A DNA stretch of 64,000 nucleotides from Psychroflexus curvus (GTDB lineage: Bacteria; Bacteroidota; Bacteroidia; Flavobacteriales; Flavobacteriaceae): positions 248,001 through 312,000 of the forward strand of contig NZ_JAIQZF010000001.1 in assembly GCF_020164585.1 (NCBI RefSeq), in the 5' to 3' direction. The translations under genes were made by a program, and so were the position numbers. Each line of letters starts with the position of its first letter. The first letter of the stretch is position 1. Below the pieces are notes generated by a model, which ran no database searches, was not told the origin of the DNA, and saw only the letters and a list, made by a program, of their open reading frames with translations. Positions 40,950 to 49,781 of the stretch are shown piece after piece.

Positions 40950-41646
40950 AACACGTATTTTCCATTTCAATACAACGTCAATACTGGTTGAATTTGATTC
41001 AGAAATCAACGATGAGCTCTTAGAATTCATTCTTAGTTTTAAAGAAAATTTAGTTGATCAAGATACTAAACAAATACTTCAGGTAGTAAATGCATTCAAT
41101 TCATTATTAATTATTTACAGTTCAACTATAAATAATTTCTATGATGAAAAAAAGAAGCTTTTGCAACTCATTTCTGAAGTAAATCTAAGAAAAAAACCAG
41201 AGGCAGAGGTTAAGAAAATACCCGTATGTTATGAGAAAGATTTTGGTTGGGACCTGGAGTTGCTTTCAGAAGATTTAGGGCTTTCTATTTCTGAGATTAT
41301 CAGGAAGCATACCCATGCTGTTTATACGGTTTACTTCATCGGATTTTTACCTGGTTTTCCCTATTTAGGAGGCCTGGATTCATCGCTTTATCACCGAAGA
41401 AAATCTCAACCCAGAAGACAAATTCCAGCTGGATCTGTAGGAATTGCCGACAGGCAAACTGGGATTTACCCTTTAGATTCTCCAGGTGGATGGCAAATAA
41501 TAGGCAGGAGTCCACTTAGATTATTTAATAAGGAACACACAAAGCAATTGTGTTATTTACAAGCTGGAGATCAAATTCAATTTGAACCTATTTCCAAAAA
41601 AGAATACGAATCTCTTGACTCTCAATCAACAGCAAATACATGGTAA
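40939..41646 (+). CDS. pxpB: 5-oxoprolinase subunit B (KipI-like)
   Basis: A 235-residue protein whose C-terminal half carries the allophanate hydrolase subunit 1 signature (YTVYFIGFLPGFPYLGGLD, then RRQIPAGSVGIADRQTGIYPLDSPGGW). It forms the catalytic complex with PxpA and PxpC. The start at 40939 overlaps pxpA, and its stop is one base before the pxpC start, so the three are co-translated. Confidence 0.93.
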   Translation: MTDKTRIFHFNTTSILVEFDSEINDELLEFILSFKENLVDQDTKQILQVVNAFNSLLIIYSSTINNFYDEKKKLLQLISEVNLRKKPEAEVKKIPVCYEKDFGWDLELLSEDLGLSISEIIRKHTHAVYTVYFIGFLPGFPYLGGLDSSLYHRRKSQPRRQIPAGSVGIADRQTGIYPLDSPGGWQIIGRSPLRLFNKEHTKQLCYLQAGDQIQFEPISKKEYESLDSQSTANTW

Positions 41647-41647
41647 T

Positions 41648-42508
41648 ATGGGCCTGATTATTAAAACCCCTGGATTATATTCAACACTACAAGACGAAGG
41701 CAGAAGAGAAGGCATGCCGCAAGGCATTCCTATTTCTGGTGCAATGGATCTGCATCTCTATAGATTTGCAAATCAGATTTTGGATAATCCAGAAGGTTGT
41801 GCCTGTATTGAATTTTTTCAGCAAGGTCTTGAACTTGAATTAGGAGTTCCAACTTTTTTATGTGTTGCAGCTATTGGAGGTGTAATTACCCTAAATGAGG
41901 CTAAAGTTGATGTGAATAGTATTTTGAAAGCAAAAGCAGGTGATGTATTAGCTATCAAGGAATTAGCCAAAGGAAGCTGGGGTTACGTAGCTGTTAGAGA
42001 AGGCTTTGAATCTCGGAGTTTGCTTGGAAGTCAGAGTTTTTATAAAGCTTTGAATAAACACCGATTTGAAAAAAATGATAAGGTCATGTTCTCTGATTTT
42101 GAAGGGGAAAGTGGCGGTGATTACCCTCAACTGGATGTGGATTACTACAAAGATTCAACTTTAGACGTTTATAAAGGTCCGGAATTTCACAAACTAAGCG
42201 AAACTTTACAGTATCAACTTTGCAATGCAAAGTTTTCGCTCTCGAAATCTCAAAATCGGATGGCTTATGAAATCAGTGAACGTCTGGGTAATGAGCTGGA
42301 AGAAATCGTTACCGGTCCTGTTTTACCAGGAACGGTTCAGTTTACACCAGAAGGTAAAATGATTGTTTTGATGAGAGATGCTCAGGTAACAGGGGGTTAT
42401 CCAAGAATTCTTCAGCTATCTGAAAGCGCTATTAATTTACTTTCACAAATGCGAACAAAAACAAGATTTTCATTTAACCTTACCGAAATAAATTCAGAAA
42501 AGATTTAA
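41648..42508 (+). CDS. pxpC: 5-oxoprolinase subunit C (KipA-like, biotin-dependent carboxyltransferase family)
   Basis: The preferred start is the ATG at 41648 (MGLIIKTPGLYSTLQDEGRR), giving 286 residues. A frame open from 41582 would add 22 residues that lie within pxpB and are not family-like. Allophanate hydrolase subunit 2 text is present: GIPISGAMDLHLYRFAN, the DVYKGPEFH segment and SQNRMAYEISERLG, then VTGPVLPGTVQFTPEGKMIVLMRDAQVTGGYPRI. The 3' end overlaps the convergent aldehyde dehydrogenase gene by 29 bp. No dedicated permease follows, unlike many pxp operons, though a PiT-like permease lies 3.3 kb downstream. Confidence 0.93.
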   Translation: MGLIIKTPGLYSTLQDEGRREGMPQGIPISGAMDLHLYRFANQILDNPEGCACIEFFQQGLELELGVPTFLCVAAIGGVITLNEAKVDVNSILKAKAGDVLAIKELAKGSWGYVAVREGFESRSLLGSQSFYKALNKHRFEKNDKVMFSDFEGESGGDYPQLDVDYYKDSTLDVYKGPEFHKLSETLQYQLCNAKFSLSKSQNRMAYEISERLGNELEEIVTGPVLPGTVQFTPEGKMIVLMRDAQVTGGYPRILQLSESAINLLSQMRTKTRFSFNLTEINSEKI

Positions 42509-43856
42509 AAGCATCTACCCGAGTATATGGTGGATATTTTATTGGTATGTCTAACCATGTTTTGCGATTGACTATTGATTTTTTTCGTGTAAAGGTTTCA
42601 AAAGAAGCCCTTCCGTGATAATTCCCAAGTCCGCTGGCGCCCACACCCCCAAAAGGAAGTTTGTCATTTACAAAATGAACAATGGTATCGTTTATGACAC
42701 CACCTCCAAAATCAAAATTTTCATTGACACGCCGAACAAAGTCCTTGCTTTTACTGAACACATAAAGGGACAAAGGCTTATCGAAAGACGTGATTGTTGT
42801 ATCCAGTTCAGCAAAGGAGGAATAGGAGTAAAGCGGTAAAATGGGACCAAATATTTCCTCTTCCATGAGTGGAGACGAAAAGTCTGGTGATTCAACAAGA
42901 GTAGGAGACAAAAAATTAGTTTCAGAATCGGTTTCTCCCCCAAAAATGATTGACTGATTTTTAAGTAAGTTTGTAAGGCGGTCAAAATGAGAATCGTGAA
43001 TCAATCTAGCATAGTCGTTGTAAGTTCCGTCAGCATAAAATTCTTTCAAGGTGGAAATTAATTTATCCTGAAATTTTGCTTTGATTTTTGAGTCGATAAG
43101 TAAATAATCTGGTGCGATACAAGTTTGACCAGCGTTTAAAAATTTACCCCAGCAAATTCTTTTAGCTGCCACATCCAGGTTAGCAGAGGCATCTACGATA
43201 CAAGGATTTTTACCCCCCAGCTCTAAGGTGTGAGGCGTCATATGCTTTGCGATTTGTTGAGAAACTATTCGACCTACAGGAACGCTACCTGTGAAAAAAA
43301 CATAATCCCATTTCTGCTCAAGAAGTAATTTTGCAGTCTCTACAGCACCCTGAATCACTTTTGCCTGCTCTGCTTCGAAGACTTCGCTTATGATTTTTTC
43401 TAATACATCTGCTGTATAGGGTGCATGTTCGGAAGGTTTGAGCACAACTGAATTTCCACAGGCTAAGGCTCCAATAACCGGTGTGATGGCCAATTGGAAA
43501 GGATAATTCCAGGGTGCTATGACTAAAATTTTTCCCCAGGGCACGTGATATATCTTATCTGAAGAGGGGAAATTGAGCCAGGCAGACGAAACCGACTTTG
43601 GCCTGGACCAGTTCTTTAGTTTTTTTATGAACAGATTGATTTCTTTGTAAGCAACAAAAAGCTCTGTAGTTAAGACTTCAAATTCTGGTTTTTGAAAATC
43701 TTTATATACAGCCTCAATAATGTCCTGTTCGTGTGCTTTAATGCATGCTTTAAATTTTTTCAGAATAGAAATACGATCCTCAACCGAGGATTTGGCTCCA
43801 GATTTTAAAAATTGATCCTGAGAATGAAGTAAATTGACAATTTCGCCTTCTTTCAT
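42480..43856 (-). CDS. Aldehyde dehydrogenase (class 3-like)
   Basis: A 458-residue NAD(P)-dependent aldehyde dehydrogenase. The Asn of the oxyanion hole is in PWNYPFQL near 115, the glycine motif FTGSVPVGRIV near 183-193, the general base in LELGGKNPC near 213, and the catalytic cysteine C246 in NAGQTCIAP. Length and C-terminal FGGVGASGLGNYHGRASFETFT fit the class 3 branch that oxidises medium and long-chain aldehydes. A perfect 8-bp inverted repeat 42 bp upstream (43898-43917) may be an operator. It converges with pxpC and diverges from a barrel gene. Confidence 0.93.
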   Translation of the reverse strand: MKEGEIVNLLHSQDQFLKSGAKSSVEDRISILKKFKACIKAHEQDIIEAVYKDFQKPEFEVLTTELFVAYKEINLFIKKLKNWSRPKSVSSAWLNFPSSDKIYHVPWGKILVIAPWNYPFQLAITPVIGALACGNSVVLKPSEHAPYTADVLEKIISEVFEAEQAKVIQGAVETAKLLLEQKWDYVFFTGSVPVGRIVSQQIAKHMTPHTLELGGKNPCIVDASANLDVAAKRICWGKFLNAGQTCIAPDYLLIDSKIKAKFQDKLISTLKEFYADGTYNDYARLIHDSHFDRLTNLLKNQSIIFGGETDSETNFLSPTLVESPDFSSPLMEEEIFGPILPLYSYSSFAELDTTITSFDKPLSLYVFSKSKDFVRRVNENFDFGGGVINDTIVHFVNDKLPFGGVGASGLGNYHGRASFETFTRKKSIVNRKTWLDIPIKYPPYTRVDAFKSFLNLFR

Positions 43857-43897
43857 CTTTTTGTTTTTTTAAATTTGGACTTGTTATGAAATAAAAT

Positions 43898-43917
43898 TAA
43901 TAACTAAACAGTTATTA
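43898..43917. promoter_or_regulatory. Perfect 8-4-8 inverted repeat, candidate operator
   Basis: TAATAACT and AGTTATTA are separated by AAAC. It lies in the 104-bp gap between the divergent aldehyde dehydrogenase and outer-membrane barrel genes. The size and AT-rich symmetry are typical of TetR/MarR-type operators; no such regulator gene is next door. Confidence 0.45.
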
Positions 43918-43960
43918 TGTTTTAAAGATACCGTTATTTGTAGGGACTAATCAAAATAAA

Positions 43961-45697
43961 ATGGAATTATACCAAAAGTCTTATGTTTTCTTTTTGTTGA
44001 GTGTTTTCTTTTGTGCTCAAAGTTATGCTCAGCGTGACACCATTAGCACCGATAAACTTATCATTATAAAACAGTATTCACCGACGGTGAATGACGCTTT
44101 TAAAATAAAGCAAAAACCAAGTGAAAAAGATACCATAAAGCAGAAGAGAAGAGCAATTACTTATTCATTTATAGATGTTCCTGTGGCCTCTACTTTTACT
44201 CCTGCCAAAGGGGCGGCTTCTGGAGTGAGAATGGCTTCGCCTCAAAAGCTTTATCAAAATTACGCAAGATTTGGAGCCGGTAATTTCTCTACGATTCTAG
44301 CCGATTTCTACACTGATTTCGATCTTAACAGAGATCGGAATATAGATATCCAATTCTCTCATTTGTCCTCTCAGGGAGGTATAGAAGATGTGGTTCTGGA
44401 TGATGATTTCTCCAACACTTCAGTAGGCTTAACTATGACTTCAAAAGACCGGTATTTTGACTGGAATTCGGGAATTGATTTTAATCACAGAGAAGTGAAT
44501 TATTATGGGTTACCAGAGGATTCAGCCATGAGCTTATCTCAAGAAGAACTAAACATTATCGACCCAAAGCAAAGCTATACAAAGATTGCTGCTTTAGGGG
44601 GTATAAAAATTCATGATGGTATTCTTAGGGACGCTGATATTAAACTTCAAAATTTTACCGATAATTATAAGAGTTCAGAACAACTTTTAGAATTAAAATC
44701 CCTTGCAGAAATCCCGATTAGTTATCAGACTTTATCTGTCAAAGGTGACTTTCGTTTTTTGAACGGCACTTTTGAAAGTTCATTTTTTGACTCAAACGAA
44801 ATAAACTACCAACTATTTCAGGCTGGTTTAAACCCCTTTGTAGACTTGAAGCCTGAGAATGTAAATCTTAAACTTGGAGCCAAAGTGGTGTTTTTAAATG
44901 ATTTTGAATCAAGTACAAGCGAAGTTTTCTTTTATCCAGATGTGGATGCAGAATTCTTTTTGAATCAGGAAAGTATCAAAATCAATTTGGGAGTAAATGG
45001 AGGCTTGCAACAAAACACCTATGAAAATTTCAGCTCTCAAAATCCTTTTATTTCTCCAACACTGCTTATTAAACCTAGTAATCAACAGTACAACGCTTTT
45101 GCGGGTTTCTCTACAAAATTGTTCAATAATCTTTCGCTAGCTGCCCAAACTAATTATTCCAGCACCAAAGATTATGCGCTGTTTAGCATAAACCCAAACC
45201 TTGGTAATGTGAATGCCGCTTCTTCTAAAAGAGCTTTTGATTATGAGAATTCTTTTGATATCATTTACAATGACTTAGAGATTTTATCTATTTCCGCAGA
45301 TCTGGCTTATCAAATAGAAAGTGACTTTAGTTTAGGAGTCTATGGTAAGTATTCCAGTTTTTCTACCGAAAAAGGCGAAGAGGCCTGGAATCTTCCAGAA
45401 ATTGAATTGAAAGCCTATATGAATTATAATTTTACCGAAAATTTGAATTTTTCGGCTTCCCTGTTTTATGTTGGTGAAAGAAATGAAAGGTATTTACCAG
45501 TTTTAAGTGGATCAACAAGTACCACTGTGGATGGTTTTTTGGACGTTAATGCTTCTGTAGAGTATAAAATAATTCCAAGGCTTTCTGTGTTTGCCAATGC
45601 CAATAACCTTTTGGATAATTCGTACAACCGCTGGCAGAATTATGAAATCCAGGGATTACAAGTCTTAGGTGGTGTGATTTATCAATTTGACTGGTAA
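43961..45697 (+). CDS. Outer-membrane beta-barrel protein, TonB-receptor-like without a plug
   Basis: A 578-residue protein with a signal peptide (about 1-23, ending SYAQ). After a short polar segment (about 24-90), the rest consists of alternating amphipathic strands with aromatic ends. It finishes with the TonB-receptor-like closing strands (LSVFANANNLLDNSYNRWQNYEIQG and a C-terminal QFDW). No plug domain or TonB box is evident, and it is short for a TonB-dependent receptor. It is probably an outer-membrane barrel of unknown substrate; the receptor label often attached to such proteins is weak. Confidence 0.7.
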   Translation: MELYQKSYVFFLLSVFFCAQSYAQRDTISTDKLIIIKQYSPTVNDAFKIKQKPSEKDTIKQKRRAITYSFIDVPVASTFTPAKGAASGVRMASPQKLYQNYARFGAGNFSTILADFYTDFDLNRDRNIDIQFSHLSSQGGIEDVVLDDDFSNTSVGLTMTSKDRYFDWNSGIDFNHREVNYYGLPEDSAMSLSQEELNIIDPKQSYTKIAALGGIKIHDGILRDADIKLQNFTDNYKSSEQLLELKSLAEIPISYQTLSVKGDFRFLNGTFESSFFDSNEINYQLFQAGLNPFVDLKPENVNLKLGAKVVFLNDFESSTSEVFFYPDVDAEFFLNQESIKINLGVNGGLQQNTYENFSSQNPFISPTLLIKPSNQQYNAFAGFSTKLFNNLSLAAQTNYSSTKDYALFSINPNLGNVNAASSKRAFDYENSFDIIYNDLEILSISADLAYQIESDFSLGVYGKYSSFSTEKGEEAWNLPEIELKAYMNYNFTENLNFSASLFYVGERNERYLPVLSGSTSTTVDGFLDVNASVEYKIIPRLSVFANANNLLDNSYNRWQNYEIQGLQVLGGVIYQFDW

Positions 45698-45789
45698 ACA
45701 TTTCCTTAATTTTCTTAACGAAAAGGAAACATTAGAAAACATTATTTAAGTAGATTTGCCTCAAATAAATTCAGAAATAACACTAGCAA

Positions 45790-46923
45790 ATGGCTGAAAA
45801 ATTTAACCGTAACGACCGTGATCGTCCTTACTTAAATATTTTAAGTTTCGTATCTGAGGAGAAAACGTTTTTAATCATAGTCGTTGTTGGACTAATTTTA
45901 GCAGCAACAGCTACAACTAGTGCTAATTTAGGTATGTGGATTGGCTTTTTTTTTGCTGCTTATGCAGCGGTTGCCAATGACAGTATTCAATCTCTTGGGA
46001 CATTTATCGAAAGTAATAAAGCCAATAAGTGGTGGATTTTATGGCTGTTTATCGGTGGTATATTTTTAGCCACTGTTACTTTTAGTTTTATTTATTTTGA
46101 TGGTGATGTCACTTACCAAAGGCTTACGAATCCAGATGGCACTACAGATTATCCGCACCCTGATAAGTTCACCTTTTTTCAAGTTATTGCTCCGCTGGTC
46201 CTGCTTATATTGACAAGATTGAAAATGCCCGTATCTACAACATTTCTCTTGCTTAGTGTGTTTAGTGCCGATACTTCAGGTATCACCTCAGTTGTACTTA
46301 AAAGTTGGTCGGGTTACCTCCTTGCTTTTGTAATCTCTTTTTTCATTTGGTACCTGTCATATAATACCATCAGAAAATATTTTAAAAGTCGGAAACACAG
46401 TAATTACTGGGTTGCCGTACAATGGATTGTAAGTGGTTCACTTTGGGCCACATGGGTGATGCAGGACGGAGCTAATATTGCTGTGTATTTACCTCGAGAA
46501 CAAAGTGTTTTCCAGTTTTCAGTATTTGCATTATCTATTTTCTTCGGATTAGGTTTGCTCTTTTATCTGAGAGGTGATAGAATTCAAGGGGTGGTAAGTG
46601 AAAAAACGCGAGTATCTGATATTCGTGCAGCGACACTTATCGATTTATCCTATGTAATTTTGCTTATATATAAACTATTTATATCCACCGTTCCGTTGAG
46701 TACTACCTGGGTGTTTTTAGGAATAATTGGTGGTCGAGAAATAGCTATAAGTCTATCCCGTAAGAAAAAAGGGAATAAGCACAAGAAAAAAGCTGTATTC
46801 ATGATTGGTAAAGATTTTGGTTATGCCATGATCGGATTGCTAGTTTCAATTATTCTCGCTGCTAGTGGTAATGCAGCCATTAGAGATGAAATCTATCAAG
46901 CCGTTACAAATTTTTTTACATGA
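45790..46923 (+). CDS. PiT-like membrane transporter with altered signatures
   Basis: A 377-residue protein with about ten predicted membrane segments. It shows two related halves as in PiT phosphate permeases. Half one has AVANDSIQSLGTF (61-72) and MPVSTTF (146-152). Half two has MQDGANIAVYL (224-234) and VPLSTTW (301-307). Canonical PiT text is GANDVANA and P.STTH; here the AND/GAN cores and PxSTT remain but the histidine is Phe or Trp. The fold call is reasonable, the ion or solute transported is open. A TAGATTTG -7-like motif lies at 45751-45758. The start of the next gene overlaps the stop by 4 bp, so they are coupled. Confidence 0.65.
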   Translation: MAEKFNRNDRDRPYLNILSFVSEEKTFLIIVVVGLILAATATTSANLGMWIGFFFAAYAAVANDSIQSLGTFIESNKANKWWILWLFIGGIFLATVTFSFIYFDGDVTYQRLTNPDGTTDYPHPDKFTFFQVIAPLVLLILTRLKMPVSTTFLLLSVFSADTSGITSVVLKSWSGYLLAFVISFFIWYLSYNTIRKYFKSRKHSNYWVAVQWIVSGSLWATWVMQDGANIAVYLPREQSVFQFSVFALSIFFGLGLLFYLRGDRIQGVVSEKTRVSDIRAATLIDLSYVILLIYKLFISTVPLSTTWVFLGIIGGREIAISLSRKKKGNKHKKKAVFMIGKDFGYAMIGLLVSIILAASGNAAIRDEIYQAVTNFFT

Positions 46924-48563
46924 AATATTTAGTTATTGTTCTTTTATTTACCCTGAATTTGATAGCCCTTGGTTGTAAGTCTGAAGAACAAGTAGATTTA
47001 CTTGTAATCAATGCGAATGCTTACACAGTAGATGAAGATTTTTCTATGGCTGAAGCATTTGCTGTTACTGATGGTAAAATAATACAAGTAGGAACTACTT
47101 CAGATCTGACTGCTAAATATTCTGCAGAAGAGGTACTGGATGTTCAAGGAAAAACTATACTTCCAGGACTTATTGATGCTCATGCGCATCTTTACAATTT
47201 GGGATTGAAGCTGAGCAGGGTAGATCTCGATGGTACTGTGAGCTATAAGGATGTGATCTCAAGAATTCAAGCGTTCCAAAAAAAATATCCGAAAACAAAA
47301 TACATTATAGGCAGAGGCTGGGATCAAAATGACTGGGATAGTAAAGAATTTCCCACAAAAGATACCTTAGATCTTCTGTTTCCAGATATTCCTGTTGCCT
47401 TAACCAGGATTGACGGGCATGCTATGATTGTAAATCAAGCTGCTTTAGATAAAGCAGGAATTGATGAAACCACTGAAATCTTTGGAGGAGAAATACAAAA
47501 AAAAGAAGGTAAACTCACTGGGATTTTGATTGATAACCCCATGGGAACACTCAAGGCAACTTTTCCGGAAATCGATAAGGAAGCGCAAATTCGAGCTTTA
47601 AAATCTGCTGAAGAAATAGCGATTTCCCTTGGTTTAACAAGTCTGGTGGATGCGGGATTAAATTCAGATGTGATTCATCTCATCGATACCTTACAGCAAA
47701 ATGGTGATCTCAAGTTGAGAATTTATGCCATGCTGAGCAATAATGAAAAAAACATCAGTGAGTTTTTAGAGTCTGGGATTTTGAAAACCGACAGGTTAAA
47801 TGTAAGGTCTATCAAGGTTTATGCTGATGGTGCTTTAGGTTCGAGAGGTGCTGTTTTGAAAGAACCGTATTCAGATCTCGATCATCATTTTGGTAGTATG
47901 ATTATTGACCTCGATGAGTTTCAAGCCCTTGCCGAACGCATTCAAAAATCAGATTTCCAAATGAATACGCATGCTATTGGTGATTCTGCCAATTATGTGG
48001 TGCTGGAAACCTACGATGAATTGCTGAAAAAGGATTCAGATAAACGCTGGAGAGTAGAGCATGCACAAGTAATGGATGATTCAGATTTCGGTTATTTTGA
48101 TGGAGAAAATAGTATTCCTTCAGTTCAGCCTACGCATGCAACAAGCGATATGTATTGGGCAGAAGATAGGTTAGGAGCAGAAAGAGTTCAATATGCTTAT
48201 GCTTATCAAACTTTACTTCAGGAGGCGGGAAAAGTGGCTTTGGGTACCGATTTCCCTATTGAAAAAGTAAATCCGTTTTTGACCTTTTATGCTGCTGTTG
48301 CTCGACAAGATCTTGAGCACTACCCTGAAGGTGGTTTCAATCCTGACGAAAAGCTTACTAGAGAACAAACCTTAAAAGGGATGACTATCTGGGCAGCTTT
48401 CGCCAATTTTGAAGAAAACGAAAAAGGAAGCCTGGAAGCGGGAAAATTTGCAGATTTTATCATTGTGGATCAAAATCCAATGCAGGTTGAAGAACATCAA
48501 ATCCCAAAAACTAAAGTTTTGGCAACTTATATTGACGGGGAAAAAGTCTATGAACTTAAGTAA
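46920..48563 (+). CDS. Amidohydrolase (YtcJ-like), lipoprotein
   Basis: A 547-residue protein with a lipobox (LIALGC, Cys19). The amidohydrolase metal motif is GLIDAHAHLYNLG near 85. Other conserved text is IIGRGWDQNDWD near 128, VYADGALGSRG near 301 with further metal/catalytic residues, QMNTHAIGDSANYV near 345, and the C-terminal GKFADFIIVDQNPMQV. YtcJ-family enzymes hydrolyse amide or imide bonds, and specific substrates are rarely known. Coupled translation with the PiT-like permease suggests the two act on related material, but there is no further clue. It converges with the methyltransferase gene (8-bp overlap). Confidence 0.88.
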   Translation: MKYLVIVLLFTLNLIALGCKSEEQVDLLVINANAYTVDEDFSMAEAFAVTDGKIIQVGTTSDLTAKYSAEEVLDVQGKTILPGLIDAHAHLYNLGLKLSRVDLDGTVSYKDVISRIQAFQKKYPKTKYIIGRGWDQNDWDSKEFPTKDTLDLLFPDIPVALTRIDGHAMIVNQAALDKAGIDETTEIFGGEIQKKEGKLTGILIDNPMGTLKATFPEIDKEAQIRALKSAEEIAISLGLTSLVDAGLNSDVIHLIDTLQQNGDLKLRIYAMLSNNEKNISEFLESGILKTDRLNVRSIKVYADGALGSRGAVLKEPYSDLDHHFGSMIIDLDEFQALAERIQKSDFQMNTHAIGDSANYVVLETYDELLKKDSDKRWRVEHAQVMDDSDFGYFDGENSIPSVQPTHATSDMYWAEDRLGAERVQYAYAYQTLLQEAGKVALGTDFPIEKVNPFLTFYAAVARQDLEHYPEGGFNPDEKLTREQTLKGMTIWAAFANFEENEKGSLEAGKFADFIIVDQNPMQVEEHQIPKTKVLATYIDGEKVYELK

Positions 48564-49263
48564 GCTTTAGCTTAGCTAAAAATCCGTAGTGGTCGTCTTC
48601 AAAAATCAGCTCACAGCTTAAGCCTTCATTTTGAGCTTTACTTTTAAGCAAATCAAAATCAAGATACAACCAGGGGAAAGACTGTGATACCTGTTTTTTG
48701 TAACTTGTTTTGAAAGTCATTTCGCCATAATATGAATTTTCTTCTAAGACTTCATCTTCATAAAGGAAAATCAAATCTGAAGAATCTAGTAAAATTTGAC
48801 TCGTTCGATGCATCAGGCTTTTTAATTTCTGAAAGAAAAAAGATAGATTTTTTACTGTTTTTGCAATTCCAATACCATTCATCAACAGAAGAATAGTGTC
48901 GAATTTCTGATTTTCAAGATTGAAAAAGTCAATTTGCTGAGCTTCTTGAAGACCTCTCTTATGACAAGTCTGAATGCATTTCCTTGAAATATCTATAGGC
49001 AGGACCTGATGTCCTTTTGCTTTCAATTTTAAACTGTGACTTCCAGCACAGCAACCTACATCCAAAACTTTACCTTGACATAAATCCAAAGCTAACTGCT
49101 CTAATTCTGGCATTTCCTCATAACTTCTAAAAAGATATCCGACTGTAATTTCATCATCATAGAAATCTTCGTTATGAACTATAATAGGGGTTTGGTCTTT
49201 TTTTAGAAAGTAGCTTTCCACAGCGAGACCAAATATATCTTTGGAAGCAGACGTCATATTCAA
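48556..49263 (-). CDS. Class I SAM-dependent methyltransferase
   Basis: A 235-residue protein with a Rossmann methyltransferase core. Motif I VLDVGCCAGSHSLKLKAKG is at about 71-89, with the acidic end of strand 2 in LPIDIS and motif IV-like ILLLMNGIG near 126. No target-recognition domain is seen, so the substrate is unknown. Unusual points are the Cys pair in the glycine loop (DVGCCAG). It is divergent from the YkgJ-like gene with 23 bp between starts. Confidence 0.82.
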   Translation of the reverse strand: MNMTSASKDIFGLAVESYFLKKDQTPIIVHNEDFYDDEITVGYLFRSYEEMPELEQLALDLCQGKVLDVGCCAGSHSLKLKAKGHQVLPIDISRKCIQTCHKRGLQEAQQIDFFNLENQKFDTILLLMNGIGIAKTVKNLSFFFQKLKSLMHRTSQILLDSSDLIFLYEDEVLEENSYYGEMTFKTSYKKQVSQSFPWLYLDFDLLKSKAQNEGLSCELIFEDDHYGFLAKLKLT

Positions 49264-49286
49264 TTTGTTGATTTTATATTTGTGGG

Positions 49287-49781
49287 ATGGAAGAATTTCT
49301 GAAGGACTTACCTAGCCTTGCCAAAGATAAACATAAAACGCATAAAGACTTTTTTAAACGTTTAAAAAAGCGACCACCAAAACATCTGGATCAAACCATG
49401 CAGAGGTTGCATGACGAAACGTTTGAAGAGGTGGAATGCCTTACATGTGCCAATTGTTGTAAAACAACCGGGCCTCTGTTTACCAACAAAGACATAGAAC
49501 GAATTTCCAAGCACTTCAGAATGAAACCATCAGCCTTTATAGATACATACTTAAGGATTGATGAGGATAAGGATTATGTCCTAAAAAGCGTTCCCTGTCC
49601 GTTTTTGGGCGGAGATAATTACTGTTCGATTTATTTTGTAAGACCAAAGGCTTGTGCAGAATTCCCCCATACAGACCGGAAAAAATTTCAACAAATTTCA
49701 AATCTTACTTTAAAAAACGTGGAAATTTGTCCGGCAGCTTTTAAAGTTGTTGAGAAAATGATGGAACAGATTAAGTTGTAA
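49287..49781 (+). CDS. YkgJ-family cysteine-cluster protein
   Basis: A 164-residue protein with the UPF0153/YkgJ pattern: ECLTCANCC at about 50-58 and PCPFLGGDNYCSIYFVRPKACAEFP near 109-133. The conserved cysteines probably bind a metal or Fe-S cluster. The function of the family is not established. The end overlaps the convergent PLP decarboxylase gene by 11 bp. Confidence 0.85.
   Translation: MEEFLKDLPSLAKDKHKTHKDFFKRLKKRPPKHLDQTMQRLHDETFEEVECLTCANCCKTTGPLFTNKDIERISKHFRMKPSAFIDTYLRIDEDKDYVLKSVPCPFLGGDNYCSIYFVRPKACAEFPHTDRKKFQQISNLTLKNVEICPAAFKVVEKMMEQIKL

Noticed and set aside
41582-41647. Longer start for PxpC
   Set aside because: The added residues are inside pxpB in another frame; the ATG at 41648 gives the normal family start.
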